Notes: generated by a model not told the origin, from the letters alone. Counted from the first letter of the stretch, positions 10,829 to 20,639 are shown. The stretch: 32,889 nt of DNA from Acidiferrobacterales bacterium (GCA_022340825.1 JAJDNE010000043.1:1-32889), one strand, 5' to 3'. Numbers and translations: made by a program.

Positions 10829-11680
10829 ATGCTTCCTAACTGCGCCAAACCATTCAGAATTATTTTGACGCTTGCGCTGTTATCACTGGTGGCTGCCCTT
10901 GCCAGTAAAAGCGTAAAAGCCGGTGAGCCGCCCTCGCTAGCCTCGGGTTGGAGCTGGCGTGTTTTCCAGTCTGGCTTGAGACTGGTCGATAATATTGTGG
11001 CTGTGAATAGCGATACGCTTTACGTCACCCTTGAGCAAAGCCCGGGTGAGGGACAACTGGTCAAATTGACAAACGGAAAGGTCGAAGTGCTAGTGGATCA
11101 GCTTGATCGGCCTGACGGATTGGCCATGGCTGGTGACACGCTTTACCTGACCGAGGAAGTCGGTTCAGGAAGAATCCTCTCCTATCACCTCAAAAACAAA
11201 ATGCTCAGGGAACTCGCACGCTTGCGCAATCCTGAGGGTATTTCGGTGTTGGCGACTGGCAGTCTGATTCTTACCGAAGATGTCGGCGATGGCCGCCTCT
11301 TGCAGTTGGATAAAGACGGCAGGATCAGTGTGTTGGCAAACGGATTGGAGCGGCCAGAAGGAGTCCGGGTATCAAGAAACGGCACGATTTATATCGCCGA
11401 GACACGCACTGGCAGAATCCTGAGCTACCATGATGGCAAAATCGCAGTATTGCTCGAGGGTCTGAGCAAACCGGATCAGCTTGCTATCGGTCGTGATGGA
11501 AGTCTCTGGATCGCCGAAGATAACAATCCAGGTCGGGTGCTGTGCTATCGGAATGGCGTGCTCGAGACAATCGCCTCGAATCTGGCCTCGCCACAGGGGC
11601 TGGCATTTGATGACAAGGGCCGCCTGTACGTAGCGGAACAGCATCGCCACCGCATTCTGCTGCTTTTCACTTCGCCATAA
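10829..11680 (+). CDS. Exported NHL/SMP-30-like beta-propeller protein
   Basis: N-terminal hydrophobic export segment, then repeats such as NGLERPEGVRVSRNGTIYIAETRTGRILSYHDG. ORF opens at 10811; start at 10829 likely. Confidence 0.7.
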   Translation: MLPNCAKPFRIILTLALLSLVAALASKSVKAGEPPSLASGWSWRVFQSGLRLVDNIVAVNSDTLYVTLEQSPGEGQLVKLTNGKVEVLVDQLDRPDGLAMAGDTLYLTEEVGSGRILSYHLKNKMLRELARLRNPEGISVLATGSLILTEDVGDGRLLQLDKDGRISVLANGLERPEGVRVSRNGTIYIAETRTGRILSYHDGKIAVLLEGLSKPDQLAIGRDGSLWIAEDNNPGRVLCYRNGVLETIASNLASPQGLAFDDKGRLYVAEQHRHRILLLFTSP

Positions 11681-11726
11681 GCGCGTCAGACTTTGTTTTA
11701 ATCCGACCTGCAAGTATCCTACCCGC

Positions 11727-12437
11727 ATGAGCGACAACCGCACCAAACTCCAGTATCTGGATGCCATGGGTATTCAGGTCTGGCGGCGTCGGCACCTGCC
11801 GGTAGCAACTGCTGACAGCGAGACGCAGCTGGAGCCGGTGACATCTGTCGGCACACCGACCAGGGAAGTGGACTTCGACGTGGCGAGCATGGACTGGCAG
11901 GAATTGGCAACCGCGGTTAGTGGTTGCCGCCGTTGTAACTTGCATAGCACACGCACACAGACTGTTTTTGGTGTCGGTAGCCAGCGGGCACGCTGGGTTT
12001 TTGTTGGTGAGGCACCGGGGGCCGACGAAGATCGTCAGGGCGAGCCGTTTGTAGGTCGTGCCGGCCAGTTGCTGAATGCCATGTTATTTGCCCTTGGCCT
12101 GGCGCGTGAAGAAGTTTATATCGCCAACGTGCTGAAGTGCCGTCCACCGGAGAATCGCGATCCGCGACCTGAGGAAGTCGAGCAGTGCGAGCCTTATCTC
12201 ATTCGTCAAATCGAGTTGATTCAACCGGCGATAATTGTTGCGCTGGGCCGCCATGCAGTTCACAGCCTGCTAAAGACTGACCAGGCCCTGGGCAAGTTGC
12301 GCGGAACGCGCCATGACTATCATGGCATTCCCCTGATCGCTACCTATCACCCGGCTTATCTGTTGCGCAGTCCGGGCGAAAAGGCCAAGGCATGGGATGA
12401 TTTAAAACTGGCTCGTTCAATCGTGGCCGTTTCATGA
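11727..12437 (+). CDS. Uracil-DNA glycosylase, family 4 (Fe-S type)
   Basis: CRRCNLHSTRTQTVFGVGSQRARWVFVGEAPGADEDRQGEPFVGRAGQLLNAML; ANVLKCRPPENRDP; C-terminal TYHPAYLLR. Confidence 0.92.
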   Translation: MSDNRTKLQYLDAMGIQVWRRRHLPVATADSETQLEPVTSVGTPTREVDFDVASMDWQELATAVSGCRRCNLHSTRTQTVFGVGSQRARWVFVGEAPGADEDRQGEPFVGRAGQLLNAMLFALGLAREEVYIANVLKCRPPENRDPRPEEVEQCEPYLIRQIELIQPAIIVALGRHAVHSLLKTDQALGKLRGTRHDYHGIPLIATYHPAYLLRSPGEKAKAWDDLKLARSIVAVS

Positions 12438-12937
12438 GCGCAGTAATCAAACCTGCGGCGCCGCGCATCCGGCCCATGGAAATCATGGACATCAAGGCGG
12501 TGATGAAAGTCGAGCAGTCTGCCTACGAATTTCCCTGGACACCGAATATTTTTCGCGACTGTCTTCGAGTCGGATATTACTGCTGTGTAATAGAAGATGG
12601 CGCCAATATCATTGGCCATGCTGTCATGTCCTATGCGGTGGGTGAGTGCCACATATTGAATCTCTGTGTTGATCCTGATTACCAGGGGCAGGGTCTTGGC
12701 CGAAAACTGATTCTGCACCTGCTTGATGTGGCTCGACGAAACGGTGCACGCATCGCATTTCTGGAAGTCAGGCTATCCAACGACAGCGCCTATCATCTCT
12801 ATCAGAGCCTGGGTTTTGTCGAGGTCGGGATCCGCAAGGATTACTACCCGGCGCAGAATGGTCGTGAAGACGCCATGATTCTTGCCTATGATCTCGATGG
12901 CGATCCCGATGAGTTTGAAAAAATATACAAGAGGTAG
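12434..12937 (+). CDS. rimI: Ribosomal protein S18-alanine N-acetyltransferase (GNAT)
   Basis: MEIMDIKAVMKVEQSAYEFPWT, LCVDPDYQGQGLGRKLILHLLD, FLEVRLSNDSAYHLYQSLGF; overlaps the upstream gene by 4 nt. Confidence 0.88.
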   Translation: MSAVIKPAAPRIRPMEIMDIKAVMKVEQSAYEFPWTPNIFRDCLRVGYYCCVIEDGANIIGHAVMSYAVGECHILNLCVDPDYQGQGLGRKLILHLLDVARRNGARIAFLEVRLSNDSAYHLYQSLGFVEVGIRKDYYPAQNGREDAMILAYDLDGDPDEFEKIYKR

Positions 12938-12939
12938 TT

Positions 12940-13803
12940 GTGGAAAGTAGAGAAATGGGCCTGGTAGTTGCCCAGCAGTTAACCGGTGTCGATGATCTTC
13001 ACTATGGCTTCTGGGACGAGGGCGTTAAGCCGACTTTTACCGGCGTGATCGCCGCGCAAAAGCGTTACACCGAACAGCTGGTTGATACCATCAAGAAGTA
13101 TTCGGGAGTGCCGTCAGAGACACGGATTCTGGACGTTGGTTGCGGTACCGGCCTGATTCTGAAAGAGCTGCTTGATATGGGGTACGCTGTCGATGGCGTC
13201 ATTCCTGCCGCCTACCTGAAAAAACAGGTCGATGCCCGCCTTGAACAAACAACTGGGTCGTATCAGCCGAAGATATATGAATGCAACTTCGAAGATTTTC
13301 CGTTGAGTGACTGTGCCAATCAGTATGACATCGTGCTTTACAGCGAGAGCTACCAGTATATCTCGATGGCAGCCGGTTTCCCGTTAATGAAAAAATTGCT
13401 GAAACCGGACGGCAAGGTGGTAATTTGCGACTTCTTCAAAACCGAGCATGCTGGTGACGGTGGCCCCGGTGATGGCAGTTTTGGTGGTGGTTTTGCCCTG
13501 AGTGATTTTTATACCCAGGTGGACAATCATGGTTACCGTATTCTGCTGGACAATGACATTACCCGAAATATCAGTCCCACCATTGCCGTCGTTGATGAGA
13601 TGCTGATGCAGCGCATGTATCCGGCAATTCAGACGATCAATGCCTTCATGGAAACGCGTCACCCCTACTGGACCGGATTGATAACGTGGTTGTTGCGCAA
13701 GCGGTTGGCAAAAATGAAATTCAAGTATTTTTCGGGTTACCGGAGCCAGGCCGTGTTTGAGCGTTACAAGACCTATCACCGCATCGTGCTGGAGATGGTT
13801 TAG
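12940..13803 (+). CDS. Class I SAM-dependent methyltransferase
   Basis: Motif I ILDVGCGTGLILKEL; LHYGFWDEG N-terminus; GTG start two bases after rimI. Confidence 0.8.
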   Translation: MESREMGLVVAQQLTGVDDLHYGFWDEGVKPTFTGVIAAQKRYTEQLVDTIKKYSGVPSETRILDVGCGTGLILKELLDMGYAVDGVIPAAYLKKQVDARLEQTTGSYQPKIYECNFEDFPLSDCANQYDIVLYSESYQYISMAAGFPLMKKLLKPDGKVVICDFFKTEHAGDGGPGDGSFGGGFALSDFYTQVDNHGYRILLDNDITRNISPTIAVVDEMLMQRMYPAIQTINAFMETRHPYWTGLITWLLRKRLAKMKFKYFSGYRSQAVFERYKTYHRIVLEMV

Positions 13804-15353
13804 GGCGAGCGTCGCAGGTAAAGGCCGAAAGAGCGGACACTGCCTTGCGGGGTTTTAACACCGACGACCTCGTGTCGTTGCCAGCGACCAAATTCATTCG
13901 TGATTTCCATCGGCAGGTCGGGAGAACTTGATGGTCCCGTTACCGCTACACACAAAGGCGCTGAATCCGCTGGCTCGTGCTGACGCCAGTAGTCAAACTG
14001 GGTGAGTCGCGATCCCGGTGCTGCAGTCACCGCATAGGCATCCCGCAAGTGTAATCCCAGTTCCGCTGCTGTCAGATAGTACGGGTAGCCATCGTTGTCG
14101 TAACCCGGTAACGCAATTGCACGACAGGTCGTCGTCAGCCCCAGACGACGCGTTTCCTTGTCTCGCCAGCTGTTTAGTCTTGCAGCCACCTTATTCCAGC
14201 CCATGCCGTTCGACGAATGGCCATTGGGTAGTGGGCCAATCCCGACAACGGTTGACCACGCCGGAAATCGCAACAGGTTAGCCGCCAACAAAGAAAAGAG
14301 TGCTAGAACAATCACCGTGACAACTTTTACATGGTAAAAACGATTCGTTGACGGGTTGTCAGCTGACCCGGTACCGAGCCATCGGTTCAGGGCCACACCA
14401 AGGAGGATGCTGCCCGGTATGTAAGCCATGGCCGGCCAACTCGCATGGCCTTTGGTCAATAGATTGGTAATGCCAAAAAAGACCAGCGGGAACCAGAAGC
14501 CTGTACGCACCAGTGTTGCCGTGTAGGTATGTTTCTGCTGCACATATGCCGTTAGCCTGATGGATGCGACCACCATCGCAACAAAAACCCATGGCAGCGC
14601 CACACCTAGCTGGTTGACGACATAGAAAACAAGGTTGTCTAACCAGGAACCGGTGTCGGCACTGGTGCCATGTTTCCACTGAAACGCGAATGATGCCCAC
14701 TCATTTTGGTAGTTCCAGATAATAACCGGTGAAAAACAAAACAGTGCAACAAAACCGGCAACCCAGGGCCACGGCTTTTTCAGTTCGTGACGAGCACTCG
14801 CGTTGAGTAGCAATGCGATGAAGATCGCCGCCGGCGCCAATACCATATTGTATTTGGACAGCATGCCAGCGCCAGTCATCACCCCGGCAATAATCCAGAA
14901 TCGGGCAGATGCCTCGTTTACCGCACGCGCAGCAAAGTAGTATGCCAGCGCCGAGAACAACATTAGCCCCGAATCCGGCCCGATGATATGAAAGCCCGCC
15001 TGGTAGATTGGCAAGCTGACGAACACCAGCAACGCGGTCCACCCGGCTTTTCGACTGGCCGCGAGTTCAGTCGATAATCGAAAGACTACCCAGGCAGCGG
15101 TGGACCATGCTGCCACGGCCGGCAGTCGGAAAGCCCATTCATCATTTCCGAAGATGCTGGTGGCAACACGTATCATCCAGGGCACAAGCGGCGGGTGATC
15201 AAAATAGCTTAGACCCGGGCGTTCGGACAACATCCAGTAATAGGCCTCATCGGTATGTGGTGGAAAAAATACCAGGCCGAACAGGTTGCCAATAACAAAT
15301 GCGGCCAGCAACGCCAGGATCCAGCGCGGGGCATCAGAAAAAGGTGTGGTCAC
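13800..15353 (-). CDS. Glycosyltransferase family 39 (PMT/ArnT-like) integral membrane protein
   Basis: FFPPHTDEAYYWMLSERPGLSYFDHPPLVPWMIR typical of GT39 N-termini; multiple TM segments. Confidence 0.85.
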   Translation of the reverse strand: MTTPFSDAPRWILALLAAFVIGNLFGLVFFPPHTDEAYYWMLSERPGLSYFDHPPLVPWMIRVATSIFGNDEWAFRLPAVAAWSTAAWVVFRLSTELAASRKAGWTALLVFVSLPIYQAGFHIIGPDSGLMLFSALAYYFAARAVNEASARFWIIAGVMTGAGMLSKYNMVLAPAAIFIALLLNASARHELKKPWPWVAGFVALFCFSPVIIWNYQNEWASFAFQWKHGTSADTGSWLDNLVFYVVNQLGVALPWVFVAMVVASIRLTAYVQQKHTYTATLVRTGFWFPLVFFGITNLLTKGHASWPAMAYIPGSILLGVALNRWLGTGSADNPSTNRFYHVKVVTVIVLALFSLLAANLLRFPAWSTVVGIGPLPNGHSSNGMGWNKVAARLNSWRDKETRRLGLTTTCRAIALPGYDNDGYPYYLTAAELGLHLRDAYAVTAAPGSRLTQFDYWRQHEPADSAPLCVAVTGPSSSPDLPMEITNEFGRWQRHEVVGVKTPQGSVRSFGLYLRRSP

Positions 15354-15530
15354 AAAATAGTTTTCCGCATGGTTTTACAGGGTTGAATCATACCTGTATT
15401 GGCAACTTATTGTGGTAGGTAAGCCGGTAAGCGCGACAAGTCGCTGATTCTCAAAGAAATCTGGGACGGCCAACAACCGGCAGTAAACTTTTTATCTATA
15501 TAGCTGATATACTCCTCCACCGGTTCGATC

Positions 15531-15584
15531 CCGATAACCTGCTATCGGCAGGAGTTTTACCCGATTTACTCTCCGGGTCTTTAT
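15531..15584 (+). promoter_or_regulatory. Hairpin-rich leader upstream of the SLC13 permease
   Basis: CCGATA-ACCTGC-TATCGG (15531-15548), competing CCTGC/GCAGG pairing (15538-15551), and ACCCG/CGGGT (15559-15578) followed by CTTTATT. Confidence 0.3.
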
Positions 15585-15621
15585 TCCGAACCAGCCATCG
15601 CCGGAATCCGCGCATAACAAC

Positions 15622-17649
15622 ATGACGCGATCTCGCCGTACTGCGAATCCGAACGGTGCACTATTCGTTGAACGTCAAGAGGGACAGGAAGTGAAGGAAC
15701 TTTTTTCAGTGCAGCGGTTAAAACGTCTGACTGCCGCTGCTGTGTTTATTGTGACTGGTATAGTCACAATCAATGCGGTGCCAACGCTGGAAATCGCATG
15801 GGTTAGTGTCATCCTCCTGCTAACAATCTATCTGTTTGCCTTTGAGATCGTCGGCGTAGACGTCGCGGCGATTACTATCATGGTTCTGTTGGGTCTGACG
15901 ACACTGCTGGCGCCGTTGATGGGGCTGGAGAAGGGGTTGGTATCGACCCAGCACCTGTTTGATGGCTTCTCAAGCAACGCCGTGATGTCGATTATCGCTG
16001 TCATGATCATCGGCGCCGGGCTCGACAAAACCGGCATCATGGGAAGTGTAGCCAGTATCATTTTGCGTCGGGGCGGCTCGACCGAGAAACGTATTATCCC
16101 GATTATCTCCGGTACAGTCGGGGTGATTTCGTCATTTATGCAAAACGTTGGCGCAGCAGCGCTGTTCCTGCCAGTGGTCAGTCGTATATCCGCCCGCACC
16201 GGCTTGCCAATGTCGCGCCTGCTGATGCCGATGGGATTCTGCGCCATTCTCGGCGGCACCGTAACCATGGTTGGTTCGAGCCCGCTGATTCTGTTGAATG
16301 ACCTGATACTGACTTCCAACAAGGCGCTGCCGGCAGCTCAACAGATGGACACGTGGTCCCTGTTCTCGGTCACGCCTGTTGGTACCGCATTGCTGGCCAC
16401 GGGCATTATTTATTTTGTTGTGGCCGGACGCTTTGTGTTACCGGTCAGGGGAAGAACCGAGGGCGTCACGGGTAGCAGTTCCATGAGCTACTTCAAGGAA
16501 GTCTATGGCGTCGAGTACGACCTGTTCGAGGTAGTCGTTCCGTCGGAAAGCCCTCTTATCGGTAAAACGCTGGATGATTTTGAGCTTGATAGTCGTGTGC
16601 GGGTGATTGCCGTCATGCGCGGATCGGATGATCTTCGGATCGGCCCTGGCGGCCTGGCGCGGGATGTAGGCATTGTTGGTGGAACAGTTCTTGGCATCCT
16701 GGCATCGCCGTGGAACCTGAAGGCATTCGTCGATAAATACGGGCTGATTCTGAGAAACGATCTTAAAACGTTCTCCGAATCGCTCGCTGCAACACGCGCC
16801 GGTATTGCCGAGGTAGTTATTCCACCGGGCTCGCAATTAATAGGGAAATCAGCACGGGAAATCTGGATGCGCAAGACCTACGGCATCGCGATGGTGGCAT
16901 TGCACCGCAATGGCAAGACCCTGCAGGAAGGTGATGGTATACGAGACCTTCCTCTGGAGGCTGGCGATACGCTGGTAGTGCATACGCCCTGGACCTCTCT
17001 GGTTCGGCTTGAGTCCGATCGCAACTTTGTCGTGGTGACGACCGAGTATCCGCATGAGGAACTGCGACCAAACAAGGTGAGCTACGCTGCCTTTTTCTTT
17101 GTGATAACGCTGGGGATGGTGTTGTTTACCGATATGCGTCTGTCGGTAGCATTGCTCACCGGAGCAGTCGGGATGGTGTTGTCCGGCGTGCTCAAGATTG
17201 AAGAAGCATACAACGCGGTTAGCTGGAAGACCGTGTTCCTGCTGGCCAGCCTGATTCCACTTGGGCTGGCTGTAGAGACATCCGGCACCGCTGCGTGGAT
17301 CGCAGCGCAGACACTGGAGATACTCGACGGTGTTCCGGTCTGGGTGCTGCAACTGGCGGTAGCGGTGCTGGCAACATTTTTTACATTGGTGATGTCGAAT
17401 GTTGGTGCAACCGTATTGCTGGTACCCCTGGCGGTCAATATTGCAGTTGGCGCAGGTGCAAATCCTGCCGTATTTGCTCTCACTGTAGCGATCGCGACAT
17501 CGAATTCGTTCCTGATTCCTACGCATCAGGTAAACGCCCTGATCATGGGGCCGGGTGGCTATCGGGTGCCGGACTTTATGCGCGCCGGTGGAATCATGAC
17601 CGTTCTGTTCCTGTTGGTATCCATGCTCGCGCTCAATCTGTTTTACTAA
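15622..17649 (+). CDS. SLC13/ArsB-type permease with central RCK_C (TrkA-C) domains
   Basis: Multi-TM; central soluble part YDLFEVVVPSESPLIGKTLDDFELDSRVRVIAVMRG and AEVVIPPGSQLIGKSAREIWMRKTYGIAMVALHRNG typical of two RCK_C domains; C-terminal MSNVGATVLLVPLAVNIA. Confidence 0.88.
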   Translation: MTRSRRTANPNGALFVERQEGQEVKELFSVQRLKRLTAAAVFIVTGIVTINAVPTLEIAWVSVILLLTIYLFAFEIVGVDVAAITIMVLLGLTTLLAPLMGLEKGLVSTQHLFDGFSSNAVMSIIAVMIIGAGLDKTGIMGSVASIILRRGGSTEKRIIPIISGTVGVISSFMQNVGAAALFLPVVSRISARTGLPMSRLLMPMGFCAILGGTVTMVGSSPLILLNDLILTSNKALPAAQQMDTWSLFSVTPVGTALLATGIIYFVVAGRFVLPVRGRTEGVTGSSSMSYFKEVYGVEYDLFEVVVPSESPLIGKTLDDFELDSRVRVIAVMRGSDDLRIGPGGLARDVGIVGGTVLGILASPWNLKAFVDKYGLILRNDLKTFSESLAATRAGIAEVVIPPGSQLIGKSAREIWMRKTYGIAMVALHRNGKTLQEGDGIRDLPLEAGDTLVVHTPWTSLVRLESDRNFVVVTTEYPHEELRPNKVSYAAFFFVITLGMVLFTDMRLSVALLTGAVGMVLSGVLKIEEAYNAVSWKTVFLLASLIPLGLAVETSGTAAWIAAQTLEILDGVPVWVLQLAVAVLATFFTLVMSNVGATVLLVPLAVNIAVGAGANPAVFALTVAIATSNSFLIPTHQVNALIMGPGGYRVPDFMRAGGIMTVLFLLVSMLALNLFY

Positions 17650-17703
17650 GCTAACCTGCGCAATTTCGCCCGGAGCGTCTATAATTGAGCCAGAAGCGGA
17701 TCC

Positions 17704-17943
17704 ATGAGGCAATTTATGCTGGTCAGGGTATTACTTGTTTCGTTGTTAATTGCAGTGGTGGCCTTTTTTACCTTCCCGTATTGGGCCAGCTGCAATATGA
17801 AGTATGAAGCCTGCCTCGCAATCTGTGATGTGAGGCATTTCAATGCCGATATCGACAAAGCTGCGTGTAAAGGCGGCTGTACCAGCAAGAAAATTGCCTG
17901 CCTGACCAAGCAGGTGCTAGAGCCTTCCCCTCCGGAAAAATAG
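17704..17943 (+). CDS. Small exported/membrane-anchored six-cysteine protein, mirror-symmetric twin-CX3C pattern
   Basis: N-terminal hydrophobic segment (MRQFMLVRVLLVSLLIAVVAFFTF), then C30-X6-C37-X3-C41-X13-C55-X3-C59-X6-C66. TATAAT at 17680-17685 upstream. Confidence 0.65.
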   Translation: MRQFMLVRVLLVSLLIAVVAFFTFPYWASCNMKYEACLAICDVRHFNADIDKAACKGGCTSKKIACLTKQVLEPSPPEK

Positions 17944-17986
17944 GCTAGCCGAGCACGATCTGTCGCGTTGCTCAGGATAAGGTACC

Positions 17987-18892
17987 ATGGCCAAAATCTC
18001 GATCACTGCACTCCGCCATTCGGCTTTTTATACCCCGTTACTCATTACGATTGCCGGTGGCCACCTAGAACGGGTGGGGCTGGATCCGGAGTATCAACCG
18101 GCGACACCAGAACGACCGGCGAATGATCGTCTTCGAAGCGGTGAATGCCACGTGTCGCAATCTGCAGTCGCAACCAGTTTTGCCTCACTGGAGCAGGGCG
18201 TGTCGCCCGACATTGTCCATTTTGCCCAAATCAATGCTCGCGACGGTTTCTTTATCGCAGGGCGCGACGCCGAACCGGATTTCTCATGGAAGCACCTCAA
18301 GGGCAAGCGTGTGCTGGTGGATCATTTCTTCCAGCCGTTGGCGATGTTTCGTTTTGCCTTAAAGGCGCAGGGAATGGTGCTGGACGATATTCAGGTAATC
18401 GATGCCGGCGATGTCAGCGCGATCGAGCAGGCATTTCGAAATGGTGACGCGGACTACGTGCACCTTCAGGGACCGGCACCGCAACAGCTGGAACAGGACG
18501 GGCTGGCGCATGTCGTCGCCAGTGTCGGCGAGGCTGTCGGCCCGGTCGCGTTCAGTAGTCTGTGCGCAACCAGGGCGTGGCTTGACACGGAAATGGCGTT
18601 GGCTTTCATGCAGGCGTACCAGGAAGGGCTGGCATTTGCTGTCAGTGCGCCCGCTGATGAGCTGGCGGCAATGGAACAGTCCGCAGGATTTTTTACCGGG
18701 ATCGACCGGCAAGTGTTGTCAAAAACCATCGCTACTTACCAGGCACTGGGTTGCTGGCGTACGGACCCCACAATCCGGAAATCCGAGTATGAACGACTGC
18801 TGGACGTGTTTATGTATTCCGGAGACATTTCGCGGCGACACACCTACGAATCGGTAATCGTGCCGCCGCCAGGCTACTCAGGCAAACAATAA
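17987..18892 (+). CDS. NMT1/THI5-like (periplasmic-binding-protein fold) ABC substrate-binding family protein, no signal peptide
   Basis: ISITALRHSAFYTPLLITIAGGHLERVGLDPEYQPATP... and overall size and layout of SsuA/THI5-like proteins; N-terminus lacks a hydrophobic export segment. Confidence 0.65.
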   Translation: MAKISITALRHSAFYTPLLITIAGGHLERVGLDPEYQPATPERPANDRLRSGECHVSQSAVATSFASLEQGVSPDIVHFAQINARDGFFIAGRDAEPDFSWKHLKGKRVLVDHFFQPLAMFRFALKAQGMVLDDIQVIDAGDVSAIEQAFRNGDADYVHLQGPAPQQLEQDGLAHVVASVGEAVGPVAFSSLCATRAWLDTEMALAFMQAYQEGLAFAVSAPADELAAMEQSAGFFTGIDRQVLSKTIATYQALGCWRTDPTIRKSEYERLLDVFMYSGDISRRHTYESVIVPPPGYSGKQ

Positions 18893-18899
18893 ATAAAAA

Positions 18900-20438
18900 T
18901 CAATCGCTGTGCTGATTTGCGGTAGCCTCCGCTGGCGGCTGTGTTTTCGCATCCGCTTTTACCGGGAGCAGCGCGCCGGTATAAAACGGTTCACAGTCAC
19001 TACTCATCAGCCGTTTAGCAGTTTTACCAATCACATCAAGCACCGGTTGGGTCAATGCCATCAGGAAATTGAGTTTGCCTACACGAGGTGATTTCATTGG
19101 TCCGTCAAGGCTTTGCTTGACGATGGCGCAACCGCGATCGTCGACGACGGCAATTTTAATGCCGTCAAACTCGCTTTTTACCAGGTTGAGCCGACCTTTC
19201 AGCGCGAGGCGGTAGCGCTGCGTTTCCAGCGCCACGTCTTGCGCGGTAGCGAACCCGTGTGCGGTAGTCCAGACAGTTTTCATCCTGAGTATTTTACTCG
19301 ATGTTGCGCCTTGATTTGCCGCAGTTGTCAGGAGATTGGCGTAGTCATAGCCCTTGGTCGTTGACATGCCCAGGGGGCCCATGAAGAAATAGGCCGTGGC
19401 GTCAACCAGATTGTAGTTATGCGATTTGATGATCTTTTCAATGATCTCGTCGAGGTTAATCGATACCAGATCAAGACCGGCACCATCAACTTCAGCTGTA
19501 CCCGCGACGGACCGTATAAACGCATCCCGGCTTGACGGATTACCGGCCAAATCAATTTTCAGATCGAGGTTGCCGTTAACGACGGGCTTGCGCTGAAATA
19601 AAGCGGCGGATTCTCCGGTGTTCATTCCGGCCAACGACAGAGTTACCTTGACAGTAGGAGCATCGGCAGCAAACTGCCAAAAGACCTTGCCTTTGGCACG
19701 GCCACCAAGTAACTCGGATTTCAGGATATCAACAGAGAGTTGGTCGGGCTTGTAACTGGCCTCTATACGTGACTGGCCAATCTTCAGTTTCCCGATGCTG
19801 GCCTGCTGGAACTGCAGGAATGCGGAACCTGCCAGATCTTTTGGGCTGCGGTTCGCTAATACGTTCGCGATGTTTGCAGGTTGCAGGACCAGGTTTGCAT
19901 TTTTCAGTTGGTGTAATGTTTCCCCGGTTAGGGAAGTCACGGTGAACTCACTGTTTAGCAATTCAAGCTCGCCGAAGGACTCGAGATTAAGTGCGAAGCC
20001 CGGCGTCTGTTTCTTTGACGTCTTCAATTTGATAGACGGGAGAATCGGGATTCCTTTCTGGTTCGCGGGTAGCCGAAGGTGCAGTTCATTGACTGTTATC
20101 GAGTAAAGTCTGAATTCACGATCTAGCAACGGAAGCAACTCAAAACTCAGGTCGAGTTCTTTGGCGGTAAGCAACGGTTTCCTGTCTTTCTTGCCGAGCG
20201 TGATGCCGTGGACGCTAACAGCTGGTAGCGGGAAGAGTTTTACCGAAATACCGTCCTTGATCCGGGTATCGAAGCCGGTCGCTTCGGTAACGGCCTGTTC
20301 CAGCGCAGGGGTGTAACGATCCAGCCAGTAGGAAACATTGAATTTGACCAGTACCGAGACGACGATAAGTAAAATCAATCCGGCAATGGCAAGGCTTTTC
20401 CACGAAAGAATGGATTTGAGTCGAGCGTAAAAAGGCAT
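18900..20438 (-). CDS. AsmA family protein
   Basis: N-terminal TM then FDTRIKDGISVKLFPLPAVSVHGITLG and repeated AsmA-like segments such as GNLDLKIDLAGNPSSRDAFIRSVAGTAEVDGAGL. Confidence 0.85.
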   Translation of the reverse strand: MPFYARLKSILSWKSLAIAGLILLIVVSVLVKFNVSYWLDRYTPALEQAVTEATGFDTRIKDGISVKLFPLPAVSVHGITLGKKDRKPLLTAKELDLSFELLPLLDREFRLYSITVNELHLRLPANQKGIPILPSIKLKTSKKQTPGFALNLESFGELELLNSEFTVTSLTGETLHQLKNANLVLQPANIANVLANRSPKDLAGSAFLQFQQASIGKLKIGQSRIEASYKPDQLSVDILKSELLGGRAKGKVFWQFAADAPTVKVTLSLAGMNTGESAALFQRKPVVNGNLDLKIDLAGNPSSRDAFIRSVAGTAEVDGAGLDLVSINLDEIIEKIIKSHNYNLVDATAYFFMGPLGMSTTKGYDYANLLTTAANQGATSSKILRMKTVWTTAHGFATAQDVALETQRYRLALKGRLNLVKSEFDGIKIAVVDDRGCAIVKQSLDGPMKSPRVGKLNFLMALTQPVLDVIGKTAKRLMSSDCEPFYTGALLPVKADAKTQPPAEATANQHSD

Positions 20439-20623
20439 CTCTGATAAGTCCGGAAGTATTGTCCAGCGGTCGTAGGTTGCGAAATCGGCAAATGATAAAT
20501 TGCGTTAGTCTATGCCATATTCAATACCGTTTTGGCATTATATTACTTTGTCCGAAATCAAATATTAGATTTCAAAATCGAAAAGGGGCTTAGTCGTTGC
20601 CCGGCATGACGAGGACAGAACCA

Positions 20624-20639
20624 TATTTTATATATATAT
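20624..20639. repeat. Short (AT)5 dinucleotide tract at the 5' end of the CaCA antiporter gene
   Basis: Sequence tttt-atatatatat-c within aaccatattttatatatatatcactg. Confidence 0.8.

Noticed and set aside
16849-17712. 287-aa minus-strand ORF opposite the SLC13 permease
   Set aside because: Antisense shadow of a well-supported gene, with low-complexity His/Gln/Arg composition and no family resemblance.
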